A DNA stretch of 64,000 bases, taken from Paramarasmius palmivorus. Lineage: Eukaryota > Basidiomycota > Agaricomycetes > Agaricales > Marasmiaceae. The first letter of the stretch is position 1, and every line of letters starts with the position of its first letter. The notes under the pieces are model-generated. The model searched no databases. It was not told where the DNA came from and saw only the letters and a list, made by a program, of their open reading frames with translations. The DNA lies in NCBI GenBank assembly GCA_037176845.1, contig JAYKXP010000012.1:372001-436000 (forward strand), given 5' to 3'. The translations under genes were made by a program, and so were the position numbers. Positions 34,791 to 46,165 of this stretch are shown one piece after another.

Positions 34791-36994
34791 TTATAGAAAA
34801 ATTCGCTTGAAATAGTCCTTCACGTCTGATTGACTCTTAGTGACGGCACCTACGTACTGATAACGAAGTCAGGACATCTTGTTAATCAACTAATCCCGAG
34901 AATCACTTACACCGTCAGGTCGAATAATAACCACTAGTCCATCTCCTTCCTCTACTTTGTAGTGCCTGTACGCAAAGCCTCCAGCATCTAGCACAGTATG
35001 GTCTTGGATACTTCCTACATCTGACCCGAGGGAGTCGCCAGCTGGGAGAATCAAAACACTCTTCACCAAGCGAGAGGGGTAGCACAGGTTTTCAGTTACA
35101 CTTGTTGGTCCCCTCCCAAAGATGACCACCACATGCGACACGTAGTCCAGAAAATCGAAAATCGATGTGATTCGGCCATCCGCTAGTTGCAGACCAGGGG
35201 CTTCGGGCGCACGGTCACCGGCATGAACAGTCCTGTCGTCTCCTGAACGATATGAATCTATCGGTTCTGTTGCGCCCCTGTACCGTCCTTCCAATACGAT
35301 GGGGCTTCCACGATAATTGATACCGAATTGCCTGATTGTCCAATCCCTTTTCCAACCTTCACCTTTGTTTTCGACGTTTGAGAACGTCTGATGCATGTAT
35401 GCCGTCGTTTTCCCAAGCATTCCAGCCACTACAGGCACTCGTTCCGCGGAATAGGAGTCGAGAAACTTCGTGGTGCCAAGCCTTTCTGGACTAGGGAGAG
35501 CTTCCATGCAAGATTGAACTGCCACCATGACGGAGAAAAATTAGACCGCCGACGGCAAGGAAAACATGAAACAGCTTACTGAGTCTTGCACGCTGGTGTT
35601 GATACCCTGGGCACCCGTGAAGCTATGTACATGTGCAGCGTCTGGGTCCCCCATGAGTTGAGTATCGACTAAAGCAAATAAAATAAAATAAAATAAAAAA
35701 ATAACACACCGCCACCAAGAAAGACTCTACCCTCATTGAATTTGTTCACCATACGGACGTTAGATCTACGGATCCGGTCAGTCAAATGCACGGTCCGGGT
35801 GAGAACGATTAAATGTCCTTCAGACATACCTCCAGGTTCCATAGGCCACCAAGTCGCCAAATACAACTTCCTTTTTCCCAATGATGTCGTAGATGATCTC
35901 CACTAAACGATCTTTATTTCCCTCAATGGCCTGAACATCCACATTGGCGCCGCCGCAGATGAACCAGAAATACTGTTTTCCGTTTCTTTTGTAAGGTCGC
36001 ATGGCCAGGCTGCACGTAATCGATGTTAACTTTCACGAATCATATAATGGACGTGAGCTCACACCTACTTTCTGTTAGAGGCATCGCCCCAAATTCTCCA
36101 GTACTATAAGATATGTAAGCTACATCTGTGTGGCTCAGAAACTCTTGAAACTCACTTCTTCCTTGTATGTCCTCTGCATTTAGAAATCCCCAATCGCATA
36201 CCATATGTCCACGTTGCTTTCACCATCGAAACTCAGACCAAGCTGCTTGCGTACCACACTCCGTGCACCATCAGTGCCAACAACCCAGTCAAACTGATGG
36301 GTTTCTGTAGTGCCCAAGCTCGACTTCAATAGCTTGACGGTAACGTAGTCTGGTGATTGCTCGAAGGATACCAGCTCTGTTGCGAGCTCGATCGAGACAC
36401 CATACCTCTTCTCAATGATTCCACGGAGAGCTGCCTGGTGATCGTCTTGAAGAACTACTAATCCATTTATCTGTTTCATGGAATGAGTTAAGCCAATGTA
36501 TATGGTATAGCACTCACTCGGTAGTACGAGGGGTCGGGATCACTTATTTCCATCATGTCGAATTCGTTGATTGGGGAGTCGCCTTCCGGGGACGTGTATA
36601 TTCTCATCTTCGGTACCTCGGGATTTCCAACAGACTCTATTTCAGGAAGTATGCCTGCAATCTTGTACAGTTCCAGAGTACGAGGCTGAAGAACTGAGGG
36701 TCAGGAAGAGCAAAAAGGACCAGGTTGGACACCCATACCATAACACCGGCTCCTCTTGTCCCAACGAAATACTTCGGCGCTTTGTCAATGATCTTGACGG
36801 AGACGCCATTGCGCAGCAGTGCAATTGCAAGTGATAGACCTGTGGAGTATTGACATTTGCTCATCAAAATCATCAACCTGAAAGTAGGTCGAATACGAAC
36901 CTGCAGGTCCTGCTCCAACCTGGCTTAACATGGTCAATAGATGAAAGCTAGCCACGCAATCGGTTCAACTCACAATCAATACTGAAGATGCCAT
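34791..36994 (-). pseudogene. FAD-dependent monooxygenase, broken copy (copy C)
   Basis: Full-length relative of copies A and B with the same intron positions, from MASSVLI and VGAGPAG to the end FKRIFL. Two disabling changes are visible. First, the codon that is GAA or GAG in B and A after the IGDI block is TAA here (36180-36182), giving IGDF then stop. Second, one base is missing at 35462/35463 relative to copy B: AGT TTA CTC in B reads AGT TTC TC here, which shifts the frame between GLAPRS and LDSYSAERV. The rest, including CGGANVDVQAIEG and GD motif, is well preserved, so the loss is recent. A noncanonical 28-nt intron could in principle remove the stop, but not the frameshift. One intron holds an (AAATA)n microsatellite near 35677-35703. 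Confidence 0.85.
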
Positions 36995-37809
36995 GGTGAT
37001 TGATAGCGCAAAGAAAGGGTACCAAAGCCTTCTTATACACCTGGGGAATAGACGGTTAATCGGCCTCACATTAGTCAGAAGTAAACGAACTGTATCACGA
37101 CCCGGATATTGACGCGAGAGTTTGTATCTTAAATCAATTGTAACCCGAGTCGACATGGGCCGTATGATGTACTGTTTTCAGATGTTGGATCAGCTTTCTC
37201 ATCGCTCGGATGAATGTACTGACGAGGTAACCCACACTTATCCGAATCTCTTCACCGCTCCTTTCAGACCTTAAACCCCGGTTTTGGAGACTCCTTCCGG
37301 ACCGTTGCTCTCAAGCGGGCTCCTTCAAGTCGATGGCTACGAGCAATCATTCAGATTCTCAGAGAGAAAGCACAAAAATAGATTCGAATACCAAAAAAGA
37401 GATCATAGATGCATGTCAAAAGCACGTAGCCTCACAAAGAAAACGAGAGCAAGCATTTGAGGAACCTGCGTGCAAGTTCAATATTAGCCGCGGCTAAGGA
37501 GCTGTAAGGAGCCAAGAGATAGCTTACCGAGCTGATGTGCTTCGTTTTTGTCGACAATAAGCCTTCATGAGTCCACTCGGATGTATACCGCTGGAGCCAG
37601 GTGGTGGTTCGAGAGCAAGATGTGTAAGCCATGGCAGGTTTTAAGCGCCCATGGCTCTCACTGATGGACGCTCATGGGCTTCTACAGGTCACTACCGCGT
37701 CACCTTTCCCTGAATTCAGACTGGGATATTCAAACTTTTGGGTGTATATTGGTGTATAATTTAAGGTTAAATATTGCTACATCCTCCATCCTTTTCGACG
37801 TCCTTCGCC
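36995..37809. other. Intergenic, upstream of monooxygenase copy C
   Basis: No gene found. Near 37595-37680 a sequence around GGTGGTTCGAGAGCAAGATGTG resembles 34645-34720 upstream of copy B, so the duplication that produced B and C probably included the promoter region. Confidence 0.45.
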
Positions 37810-38530
37810 TCATAGCTTCATGCACGGAATCTCTTTCACCTCCCAAACAAATTTCTCCTCGGTAACTGAATGTCAAGGAGTCAGTATAGTACGCAAAACA
37901 GGTGCGAGACCTTCACTTACGACCTCCAGTACCACTGATATACCTTGTTTCCGGTGGGTTCGCAATGATGACACCATGCCCTCCATCCAGAACTTTAGCT
38001 GGCCATCCATCTCCGCCGTTCTGGAACAATGGTGTCAGGATGCAAACGAGAGAGAAGCTAACAAAGTAAACACACATCTGTCCGCCACTTGCCATTGTCC
38101 GCAAGCCCAACTTGATGGTCGTTATGTGCTTGGCATACTACCGAGCCTCCTATGCCTCCAGGAAAGCGGAAGCTCACTACAACGTAACGTAAGCGTTCAA
38201 CCGTATGCAGAAAACCAAGCGGCTTACCTCCTTTGTCGTTGTCATCTGTGAGGGCTTGACGGCTACGCCAATCATGTTAGTGCGTTAAACGAAAGAAAGG
38301 TATGGTACACACTCAGGGTGGTTCTCTACGTTGAGGACTGAATCCTTAGAATCAAGGTAGTTGCTATCGCCAGTGGTCAAAGTGTAACACTGAAGAATAA
38401 ACATCGTTTAGTTGCGATATACGGTCACAACAAACGTGGCAGTCACCTTGAACGGATCCACGGATGCACCAATCGCACCAACAGCGCCGAGAAGCGCAGC
38501 AGAGAGAGCAATTACGTGGCGAGAGTGCAT
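37810..38530 (-). CDS. Small secreted protein of unknown function
   Basis: Six exons (38447-38530, 38313-38389, 38228-38262, 38076-38176, 37921-38020, 37810-37865) keep frame and give 150 residues. The N-terminus MHSRHVIALSAALLGAVGAI is a signal peptide, with cleavage likely near residue 22. The mature part is rich in Gly, Asp and aromatic residues (VSFRFPGG, NGGDGWPAKVLDGGHG, FVWEVKEIPCMKL) and has three cysteines (29, 80, 147). Regularly spaced glycines and short hydrophobic strands suggest an all-beta fold. I do not recognise the family. Length, secretion signal and lack of known domains fit the effector-like small secreted protein class of fungi. It was assembled from exons as short as 35 nt. 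Confidence 0.78.
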
Positions 38531-39901
38531 GGTAGGCGTTGTGAGAGAATGGGACTTCACTAGTTGAGGTTGAGGGGTTGAGGATGCAGGATGGCTTGTA
38601 TGTCGCGTCTTTAAGTACCTGGGAGATGGCGAGGCTATGTAGTCGAGCCCCGCTATCGTGTAATTGTGGAGTATTACACGGGGGTTTGTCGCTCTACGAA
38701 CTCCACTGGTCGTTTCATTTGCTGAACAGAAAAGCCGGAAGCGCTGAATTCAAGTACGGGAATAAGCTTTCGGCGTCATGTTGGAGTCGAGTAAGTGCAC
38801 AGACCACAGTAGCATTGCAACGGTAGACATCAAAAGACGGGACAGACCAAGGTTGCCGGGAGACAGTTTGCATCAGAGTGTGGATCCTGGATGAAATCAC
38901 TTTGATGCTAATCAGCTTCAAAAGGCTAATAAGTTGTCAAATCCAAGCGCACCTATGCTGTGCGGCTCCATGATGCCATTGAAATACTAGGAGGTTGCTC
39001 CGCCGTTACATGGCTCTGAAACGACGTGCTGGAAGTACTCGCTTCCCCAAGACTTGTCTTCGGATTCATAACCATCAGGGCAATAATGCGATGCAGAAAC
39101 AGCGATATGTCTATACTCAGAATAGGATTTCCAGGACAGAGGCAGGTCACAAATAGCCAGTTCTGCTAGTTAATATGACACGCAGTCTTGTCCTTCCGTG
39201 ACCGTCGTGTCTGGCCGACTTCATTCCTACAGATGCTAGCGCTGCCATAAGTGATCCCACTTATTCGTACAAAAGCTGATTCGGAAACATACTTTATCTT
39301 TGTGTGGGCTGCCCTGCTTTCAAGATGATATCGAAGTGCGATAGAAAAAAAGACAGAAGACCCTCGAAAAATGAAGAACGAATGGCCACAAAAACGGATT
39401 GCAATAGAGATGGTGGTCGAGGTCAAAAGGGAGACGCGGCACTTCATTGTCAACCTCCACGTTCTCAGCGTCAACAAAAATCGTACTCGAACACGCTTGA
39501 AGGTTACAAAAAAGACATATAGGGCACTTAAGGTACGTTGCCTGGCTCTTGTTACAGGTTTTCACTCAACGTCCGATTGTAACAGCCAAAACTTCAAACG
39601 GCGGAAACACCCGACCAGTCGACGTAGATATCGAACGACAGATCCTATTAGGTTGCAATCCTCGAATACTGAAGATAATGCCCGAAAGGTGGATGGTGGT
39701 AAAGAATTTTGAGAGGAAAGGGCACATATACGGTGCGTTCCGTGTCCACATTGATGTGCCCTCATATATTTACGCAGACGCTAGATGGCAATGCCAGACC
39801 AAAATAGAGTCTGAGACCCACGATCGTTCCTCGCCGGATGCTTCAGAATGGCTCTTGCACCCGATCCGCGTTTCATTTCGTTTCGCTCCGCCCATCAGCA
39901 C
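38531..39901. other. Intergenic between divergent secreted-protein genes
   Basis: About 1.4 kb upstream of both the small secreted protein (-) and the chitinase (+). Plus-strand open stretches at 39304-39965 are basic and low-complexity without domains; I consider them non-coding. Confidence 0.4.
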
Positions 39902-39916
39902 GCCGTATAAAAACGA
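39902..39916 (+). promoter_or_regulatory. TATA region of the chitinase gene
   Basis: GCCGTATAAAAACGA, with the TATA box 59 bp upstream of the chitinase ATG. It is identical over 15 bp to the element before the peroxygenase gene. Confidence 0.65.
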
Positions 39917-39964
39917 GTGGGCAGTTTGTTGCTCTTCACCAAATTCATACCCATTTTTCCTATA

Positions 39965-41551
39965 ATGTTCACCCTAATTCGCCTGGCCATTCTTCTCGCT
40001 CCTATCCTCGCTGTGCGGGGTCTTGACCTCGATGCAAATCTTCCGCGGGATGGAAAGTCTGCAGGCAAGGTCGCAAAGTCATGGTACAATGCCAACAGCG
40101 TGGCCGAATTCCCTGTATCTGCCATTCCTTGGAGCAAATACAACCAAGTCGCCTATTCGTTCGGGTACGTCTCCGCTCTTTCTACGCCTTTCGCCCAGAC
40201 TGTTTTACATGCTTTCATCTCAGAGTTCCTACTGAGGATCCCGGTGTTGTCTCTCTCAGCTACTCACGCGCCGGCCCCGAAGTCCTTCCCAACTTTGTCA
40301 AAGCCGCTCATGATCATGTATGTTCCGCCCATATTCTCCACACTATACATTATTGACCTTTCCTCAGGGCGTTCTCGCTATCCTATCTATAGGTGGCTGG
40401 AACGGATCAGTCCATTACTCGACTGCCGTCGGATCTCCTTCCAACCGTACACAGTTTGTCAAGGCTCTCACAGATCTTGTAACCAAATACGACCTCGATG
40501 GGCTTGACTTCGAGTTAGTGCCTCCCTTGATGCATGGCCGAGAGCCCTACTGATACGCCCGATTTATCTAGCTGGGAGTATCCAAACCGTCAAGGGTACG
40601 CCATTCATGATCTCTTTATCGCCTTCCTGCTGACACCTCTTTCAGAATCGGCTGCAACTCCATCCAGGCTCACGATACCGACAACTTCCTCGCGTTTCTC
40701 CAAGAACTTCGCCGAGACCCAGTCGGCTCAAAACTCGTCTTGAGCGCTCCTTCCAGCGTTCAGCCCTGGAACGATGCCTCAGGAAACCCCTCGACTGATC
40801 TCTCTGCCTTCGCTACTGTCCTCGACCACATCGCTGTCATGAACTACGACGTCAACGGTCCATGGGGTGATGTCGTTGCGCCCAACGCTCCTCTCAACGA
40901 TACCTGTGCACCCCCGAACCGCCGAGTATCGTCAGCTATCGACTCCATCAACGCATGGCACAAGGCCGGTATCCCCAAGAACCAGCTCGTCTTGGGTGTC
41001 GCGTTCTATGGACATGGATACAGCGTCAACAAGACCGATGCGTATAAAAAGGGCTCGAAGGAACTTGCTCTGTATCCTGCCTTCAACAAGAATATCCATC
41101 CAAAGGGTGACAAGTTTGACGATCCCGATGGTCTCGTCGACCCTTGTGGTGTTGCTAACCCTCCTGGAGGTACGTGATCGGGTCCAAGGTTCGCCGTCGC
41201 TGTTCTAATTTCGGTCGCTTGTAGGCACTTTCTCCTTCAGAGGTCTCATCGAAGGAGGCTACTTGAACAAGGATGGCTCTCCTAGGGTTTCTTACCTGTT
41301 TGATGAGTGCAGTCAAACGGTACGTTACCTCTGTTGAACCTCGTTCAGCATGTATACTGACCGGAAAACCACAGGCTTACGTGTACAAGGACAAGGATGA
41401 GGTTATGGTTTCCTACGACGACAAGAGAGCCGCTGAAGCCAAAGGAAAGTTCATCAAGGACGCTGGGATTGCAGGATTTGCAGCTTGGCACACTGGTGGC
41501 GATTACAATAACATCTTGATTGATGGTATCAGGAAGAACATGGGCTTCTAG
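39965..41551 (+). CDS. Secreted GH18 chitinase
   Basis: Seven exons (39965-40164, 40224-40317, 40368-40513, 40572-40595, 40646-41169, 41225-41319, 41375-41551) join in frame to 419 residues. A signal peptide covers about residues 1-19 (ILLAPILAVRG). The beta/alpha-barrel motifs of glycoside hydrolase family 18 are clear: AILSIGGWNGS (strand 3), DGLDFDWEYP (strand 4, catalytic Glu149), MNYDVNGPWG (strand 6) and AGFAAWHTGGD near the end (strand 8). An intron interrupts the catalytic motif between Phe and Trp, followed by a 24-nt exon. The enzyme hydrolyses beta-1,4 bonds in chitin, in the wall or outside the cell. No chitin-binding module is seen. Confidence 0.93.
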
Positions 41552-41683
41552 TTAATATTATTATCACGATGTTGTACTACGACCTTAATGCCTTTAGAAT
41601 GGATTCATTTAGTAACGGAATCGCGATAATGATTTACATTTCACAGAGTACAAGAAACGCAAGATTATCGTACAAGCTAAATA

Positions 41684-42934
41684 CTAAGAACGAAAGCCCT
41701 CCGCCAGCCAGTCCACCATTTTTGGAGTAATGACACCGTCCATCCTCTCCCCGGCGAAAGCATCAATCATTGGATCAATATGGACCCCAAATTTCTGCAG
41801 AATGAACTGAACATCGGGATGTTTCTTCTGAAGCCGCTCGTTGAGCATTATGTTATCGTCCCGGAAACACTCGTCGTCGCCCGTAGAGATCAGTATCCTC
41901 TTCACGACCTTCTCCACCCCGTCGAACCACATATCCGGCGCTTTGAGTACCTCGACGTAATGCCTCTGGAAATTGGGTACGTCGCACAAAACAGTGTCCC
42001 CAAGGTGCTGAGTGACAATCGCAGAAATGACGTCGCTTTCATCGTGCTCCACCTGATTGCCTTCTTCGCCACTAAGTGACACCCAGGGAGACATGAGGTA
42101 TGCGCCTGAGATAGTACCGGTGGATATCGTCGGAACAGTGGGCAAAGGATGCAGGGCATGTGATAAGAACTGGAGTATGAGGTTACCCCCTGCCGAGTCA
42201 CCGGCGAACTGGATGTTCTCTGGCCGGATGTCTTGCCCAAGAAGGAGGTTGAAGCCACCAACGGCTTGACGTAGAATAGTAGGAAACGGCGAGTCTGGGG
42301 TCAGAGCTACAAGCGGTATTAGTACATTATCACCACAGCTCCACGGAAACGTACTATATGCAAGGATTGCTATGCCGACATCAATGCCATGTTTCTTCTT
42401 CAATTCACGCTGAACGTGGATCCAGAATGCGAGAGCGTAATCCTGTAGAGGTAACGCATATCCTCCACCTTTGGAATACGTTAGAGATGCTGGATACATT
42501 ATTTGAGAGACGTACCATGGAGATAGTAAACCACTTTTTCAGCCTTCTTCCCGTTCAACCACATCAATTTCGCATCTTCACCCTCAATCTCTTCGACAAG
42601 GACCGTAAGTCCACGCTTTCGGCTCCAGGATTCGTAAAGTTGTAGACTATACTGCATACCCATCACGAACCGAAGCTGTGCCGCAGAGACTTGAGAGAGC
42701 ATGAATCGCCATCCTCGATCAGCCAGAGTTCGTTTCCACGACTTGAACCTTTGTCTTGTAGAAAAAGGAGACGCGATAAGAAGAGCGTGCCATAATAGCG
42801 CGAGAGCTATATAAGAAACGGTCAGCATGAAGAGCTTCACGAGGACCATACGACTCACGCAATCGAAGGATAACCCAGAAAACGTAGACTTTGTCTATAA
42901 TACTTGGCTTGTCGAAGTGTCCACCAAGAGCCAT
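41684..42934 (-). CDS. Alpha/beta hydrolase of the hormone-sensitive-lipase type
   Basis: Four exons (42859-42934, 42516-42806, 42355-42468, 41684-42306) give 367 residues. The start MALGGHFDKPS lies in a short first exon; a start at the internal ATG 42849 would fall inside an intron. A hydrophobic segment near residues 20-40 suggests membrane association. The oxyanion motif HGGGY (122-126) spans the second intron, the nucleophile is Ser198 in GDSAGGN, and Asp in STGDDECFRD and His in FGVHIDP complete a plausible triad. Members hydrolyse esters, often of small acyl groups or secondary metabolites. It lies next to a P450 gene, as is common in metabolic clusters. Substrate unknown. Confidence 0.9.
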
Positions 42935-43577
42935 TATGCGACGTGGGCAGGTTCCGATGGGAGTGAGGAGAGAAGCAAGTTTTGCGAATCGAGCAAGAAT
43001 CGAGAATTTATGTAAATCTGACGAGGACCCGTGACAGCTTACAACAGGGGACATGGAAGATCAAATGGACTGGCTAAAACTTTATTAGGATTCACGAAGC
43101 CTATAAATGATTGAGGGCCGTAGTGCTGCCATGTACGACGGGGAAGCTGGTAGGATCGGTGTTACCCAAAACTTCTGATGGAGACGTGAAGGAGGAATTC
43201 AGCGTCGGTTCTATGAGAGGGATCGCAGAGGGAATCTTACCAGAAGTAACCGGGTGCTTTCGTACACAATCAGGTGCATTCCTCCCCTGCATGTCTGTGT
43301 CCACCACTCTCACGGGATGCCCTAACCTATGATGCGCACCGGCAATTCTTGTCTATAAGCTTGACAGATGGAAGGTTTAGAGACTGGCCGACGGTGTGTC
43401 GCACGTTGAGAGTACTAGCGAACCTTCATGATATGATGGTGGTGGAAAGGAACCAAGAAACGAAATGTCGCCGGTTTGTCAAGAGCATTCCCACGACTTC
43501 AGTGTAAAAGTTACATATAACTTTAAGATCTAATAAATACGATACGCTATGTATCTCAAGACATTGAAAACCCCAAC
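42935..43577. other. Intergenic, nothing seen
   Basis: About 640 bp upstream of the hydrolase gene and downstream of the P450 gene. No supported feature. Confidence 0.5.
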
Positions 43578-45723
43578 TCATTTCTGCCTCTTACGGAACA
43601 TAACCTCCGCCTTCTGGTTCGGCTGACTAGCAATACCAACCCACGTCGGCTCCGGCACGACACCCAGATTCTCAAACCTGACATCGTAGTTCATAAGAAC
43701 GTGGGTAATCAGCGTCTTCAATTCATTTACTGCAAAGAAGCGTCCTGGGCTGTAGATAGTCAATTATTGAAGAGTTGATGGATGATAAGAGGATACATAC
43801 CACGCATGGCGACCGACGCCAAATAGGAAGTACTCCATGGTTGGAGTGACCATCTGGTGCTTCATGCCTTCACCGTTGTCTTCCCTCATTTCAGCGAATC
43901 GGAATGGTTTGAAGATATGTGGGTCTTCGTAGTATTTCTAGATAACGCGGTTGTGATCAGCGCGAGAGATGTCAATAGTCTTCACCCATACCTCATCATG
44001 ATGTACCGCCCAGTTTGGGATTGAGATGGTAGACCCAGCAGGGATAGTAGTACCATCTGAGAACGTAAAGTCTTTCAATACTCGACGGTCGGAGATTACT
44101 AGGAAAGGTGTTAATAGTAAGAAATGCTTTGCCAGAAACACGCTTACGTCCGCCCATGCCCATAGTTCTCTCGGTTTCCTTCAAGAAGCTGTCCAGCTTC
44201 CGCATTTGCTGTAGACTAGCTTTGCTCCACCCGTGCTCCTCAACAATAGCCTCGATTTCTTCGCGAAGCTCATCGACATATTGAGGATGAGCAGCTAGGG
44301 CGTAGAGAGCGTCCGTGAATGCCTGTACTCTAGGTTAAGGTTCATGCAATTCGTTGATTGTAACGGGCTTACCATTGACTAAAACACAGATTCAGCTTCC
44401 ACCGGTGCATGTCAAGATAGACAAGTACATACCGACGTATGGATAGCAGCAAAATTTATGGTTAAAATGCGCATGACTAGGTCGTGAACATTCCTTTGTG
44501 AATCGCTGGCGGCATCTATTAGCCATGATAAGAAGTCATTCTGCAGGTTTACTCCGTTAGGATATAACGAAATAAGACAGGGAGTAACGCACAGGCTTCT
44601 CCGGCCAATCCTTCCCGTACTGTTCCTGTTGTTGAAGGCGCTCTACGATAACGGGCTCCAGGAACCTTGTAGCTTCTTTGATACTTTTCGGGACGGAAGT
44701 CAAGATTCCTCCGACATATCTAGGTAATTAGAGCTTCAGCTGAAGAAGATCAAAATATGAATGATAGACCCACGGTTTGAGGAACTCGGGGAACACGTTG
44801 ATGAACATGGCTGACACTACAACTTGAATGGTAAACCGTATGTTGAGATCCTAGGTGAAGTTCATCAATGATCCTATCGGAAGCCCAAACATCGAAAAGA
44901 CACCAACGAGGAATTCGGGATTGCGGCACAGGGGAAGTCCGACAAAGAGCCTATTGCTTGCACGAGCAACAATCTTAAAAATGGAATCCGTCACTCGGCG
45001 TTTGGTCCATTCTAGTGACCGTTAAATGAGTTTCGAACATGCACGAGATATCTGAGCACATACCGGTTGTCGCTGGCATCTCATCTTCGAATGCAGCAAC
45101 TATCTCCTCTCTAACATCATCAAACTTGGCACCTATGTTCCTCGTTAACGCGCCTCTGACAACTGGGACATGCCAAGGATCGTCTGCCACCGCTTTCCCT
45201 AGGGTATGCACCGTCTGGAGGGTCTGTAGATAATAGCTACCCATTAAACATGGTCGAACACTGTGGTGTTGAATGTACGCACCTCGTTCACAGCCTCCTC
45301 AAAAGAAAGAGAATCATCTGAAGCCTTTCGGATATCGTCTATATGTTGCGGTGTTGTGACGACGACATTCCATCGCGTGAAGAGAGGTATCTTGTAAATT
45401 TGACCTTGGAACTAGATTGCATGAGGAATAGAGAAAAACCAGTACATTGAAAGGGCACCGCACCTTTTCGTACCCCTCTTGTACCAGCGTTCGACCTTGC
45501 TTGAAGGACTTGAACCCAGTAATGAACGACAAAAAGTAACTGTTGGCGCCCACGGTTGGTATTCCACGTAACTATAATGAATGTTGTTGGTCAAAAAAAA
45601 AGAAATGGTTGGAGCTGGCATACACACCTTTGAGTTTCTTATCCACAGCTCAGACACCCTCGAGCAGAGGAAAACTACTGAGACCCCTACCACAAGGTAA
45701 AGAACGGGATTTGTGTCAGCCAT
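43578..45723 (-). CDS. Cytochrome P450 monooxygenase
   Basis: Thirteen exons keep frame from [19 protein letters not shown], an N-terminal membrane anchor, to [10 protein letters not shown] (about 520 residues). The K-helix E-x-x-R is in [10 protein letters not shown]. The heme-binding motif FGVGRHACPGRF has its Cys at an intron boundary. The I-helix region reads [10 protein letters not shown] rather than the common AGxDT, as in the ent-kaurene-oxidase-like and related basidiomycete clans. One exon is only 6 nt long (44373-44378, coding Ser-Met). P450s of this type hydroxylate hydrophobic substrates at the endoplasmic reticulum. The flanking hydrolase, transporter and SDR genes on the same strand suggest shared metabolism, which is inference. 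Confidence 0.92.
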
Positions 45724-45891
45724 AGGTGCAATGGCTGGAAGGGATTGGAGTCGGAGGAGAGGGATGACTCTGAGAAGGTCATAATATCAGGGATAGCGGG
45801 CGCCGAAGAGGGTAATTGAAACGTCAGTGGAATTCCGTCAGCAACAAGTCAGCAGCGCCCATTGAAACGCTTGAAAGCTCTACATAGGACA

Positions 45892-45919
45892 GGGCAGGGA
45901 AGAGCAGGGACAGGGTGGG
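45892..45919 (+). other. Possible G-quadruplex motif
   Basis: Five GGG runs separated by 2, 7, 3 and 1 bases lie about 170-200 bp upstream of the P450 start, on the strand opposite to the gene. This satisfies the usual G3+N1-7 rule. Function is unproven. Confidence 0.4.
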
Positions 45920-46165
45920 CTGAAACGAGTCGATAAACATCGGCGGATATGTCCTGAGTAAGTAGGGTCGTGGTTTTGAAATTCAATTGACTAGAGCTGC
46001 CTTCACGTTACATTTCAGTGGCTTATTTTATCATCATTCAACACACAGACACAATCAAAACACAATGCTCGAAGGGTATCATAAACTGGTTATCAACATA
46101 CTGTGCTTCTTAGGCTGCCATTTGAAAGATACTTTACTGTAAGCTCATTATTTTGAAGGTTAGTG

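Noticed and set aside
39304..39965. Basic plus-strand open frames before the chitinase gene
   Set aside because: They overlap the promoter region, overlap each other in different frames and contain no recognisable motif.
42847..42849. Internal ATG as start of the alpha/beta hydrolase
   Set aside because: It lies inside a well-formed intron (GTGAGT...TATATAG); the upstream exon supplies the expected N-terminus.
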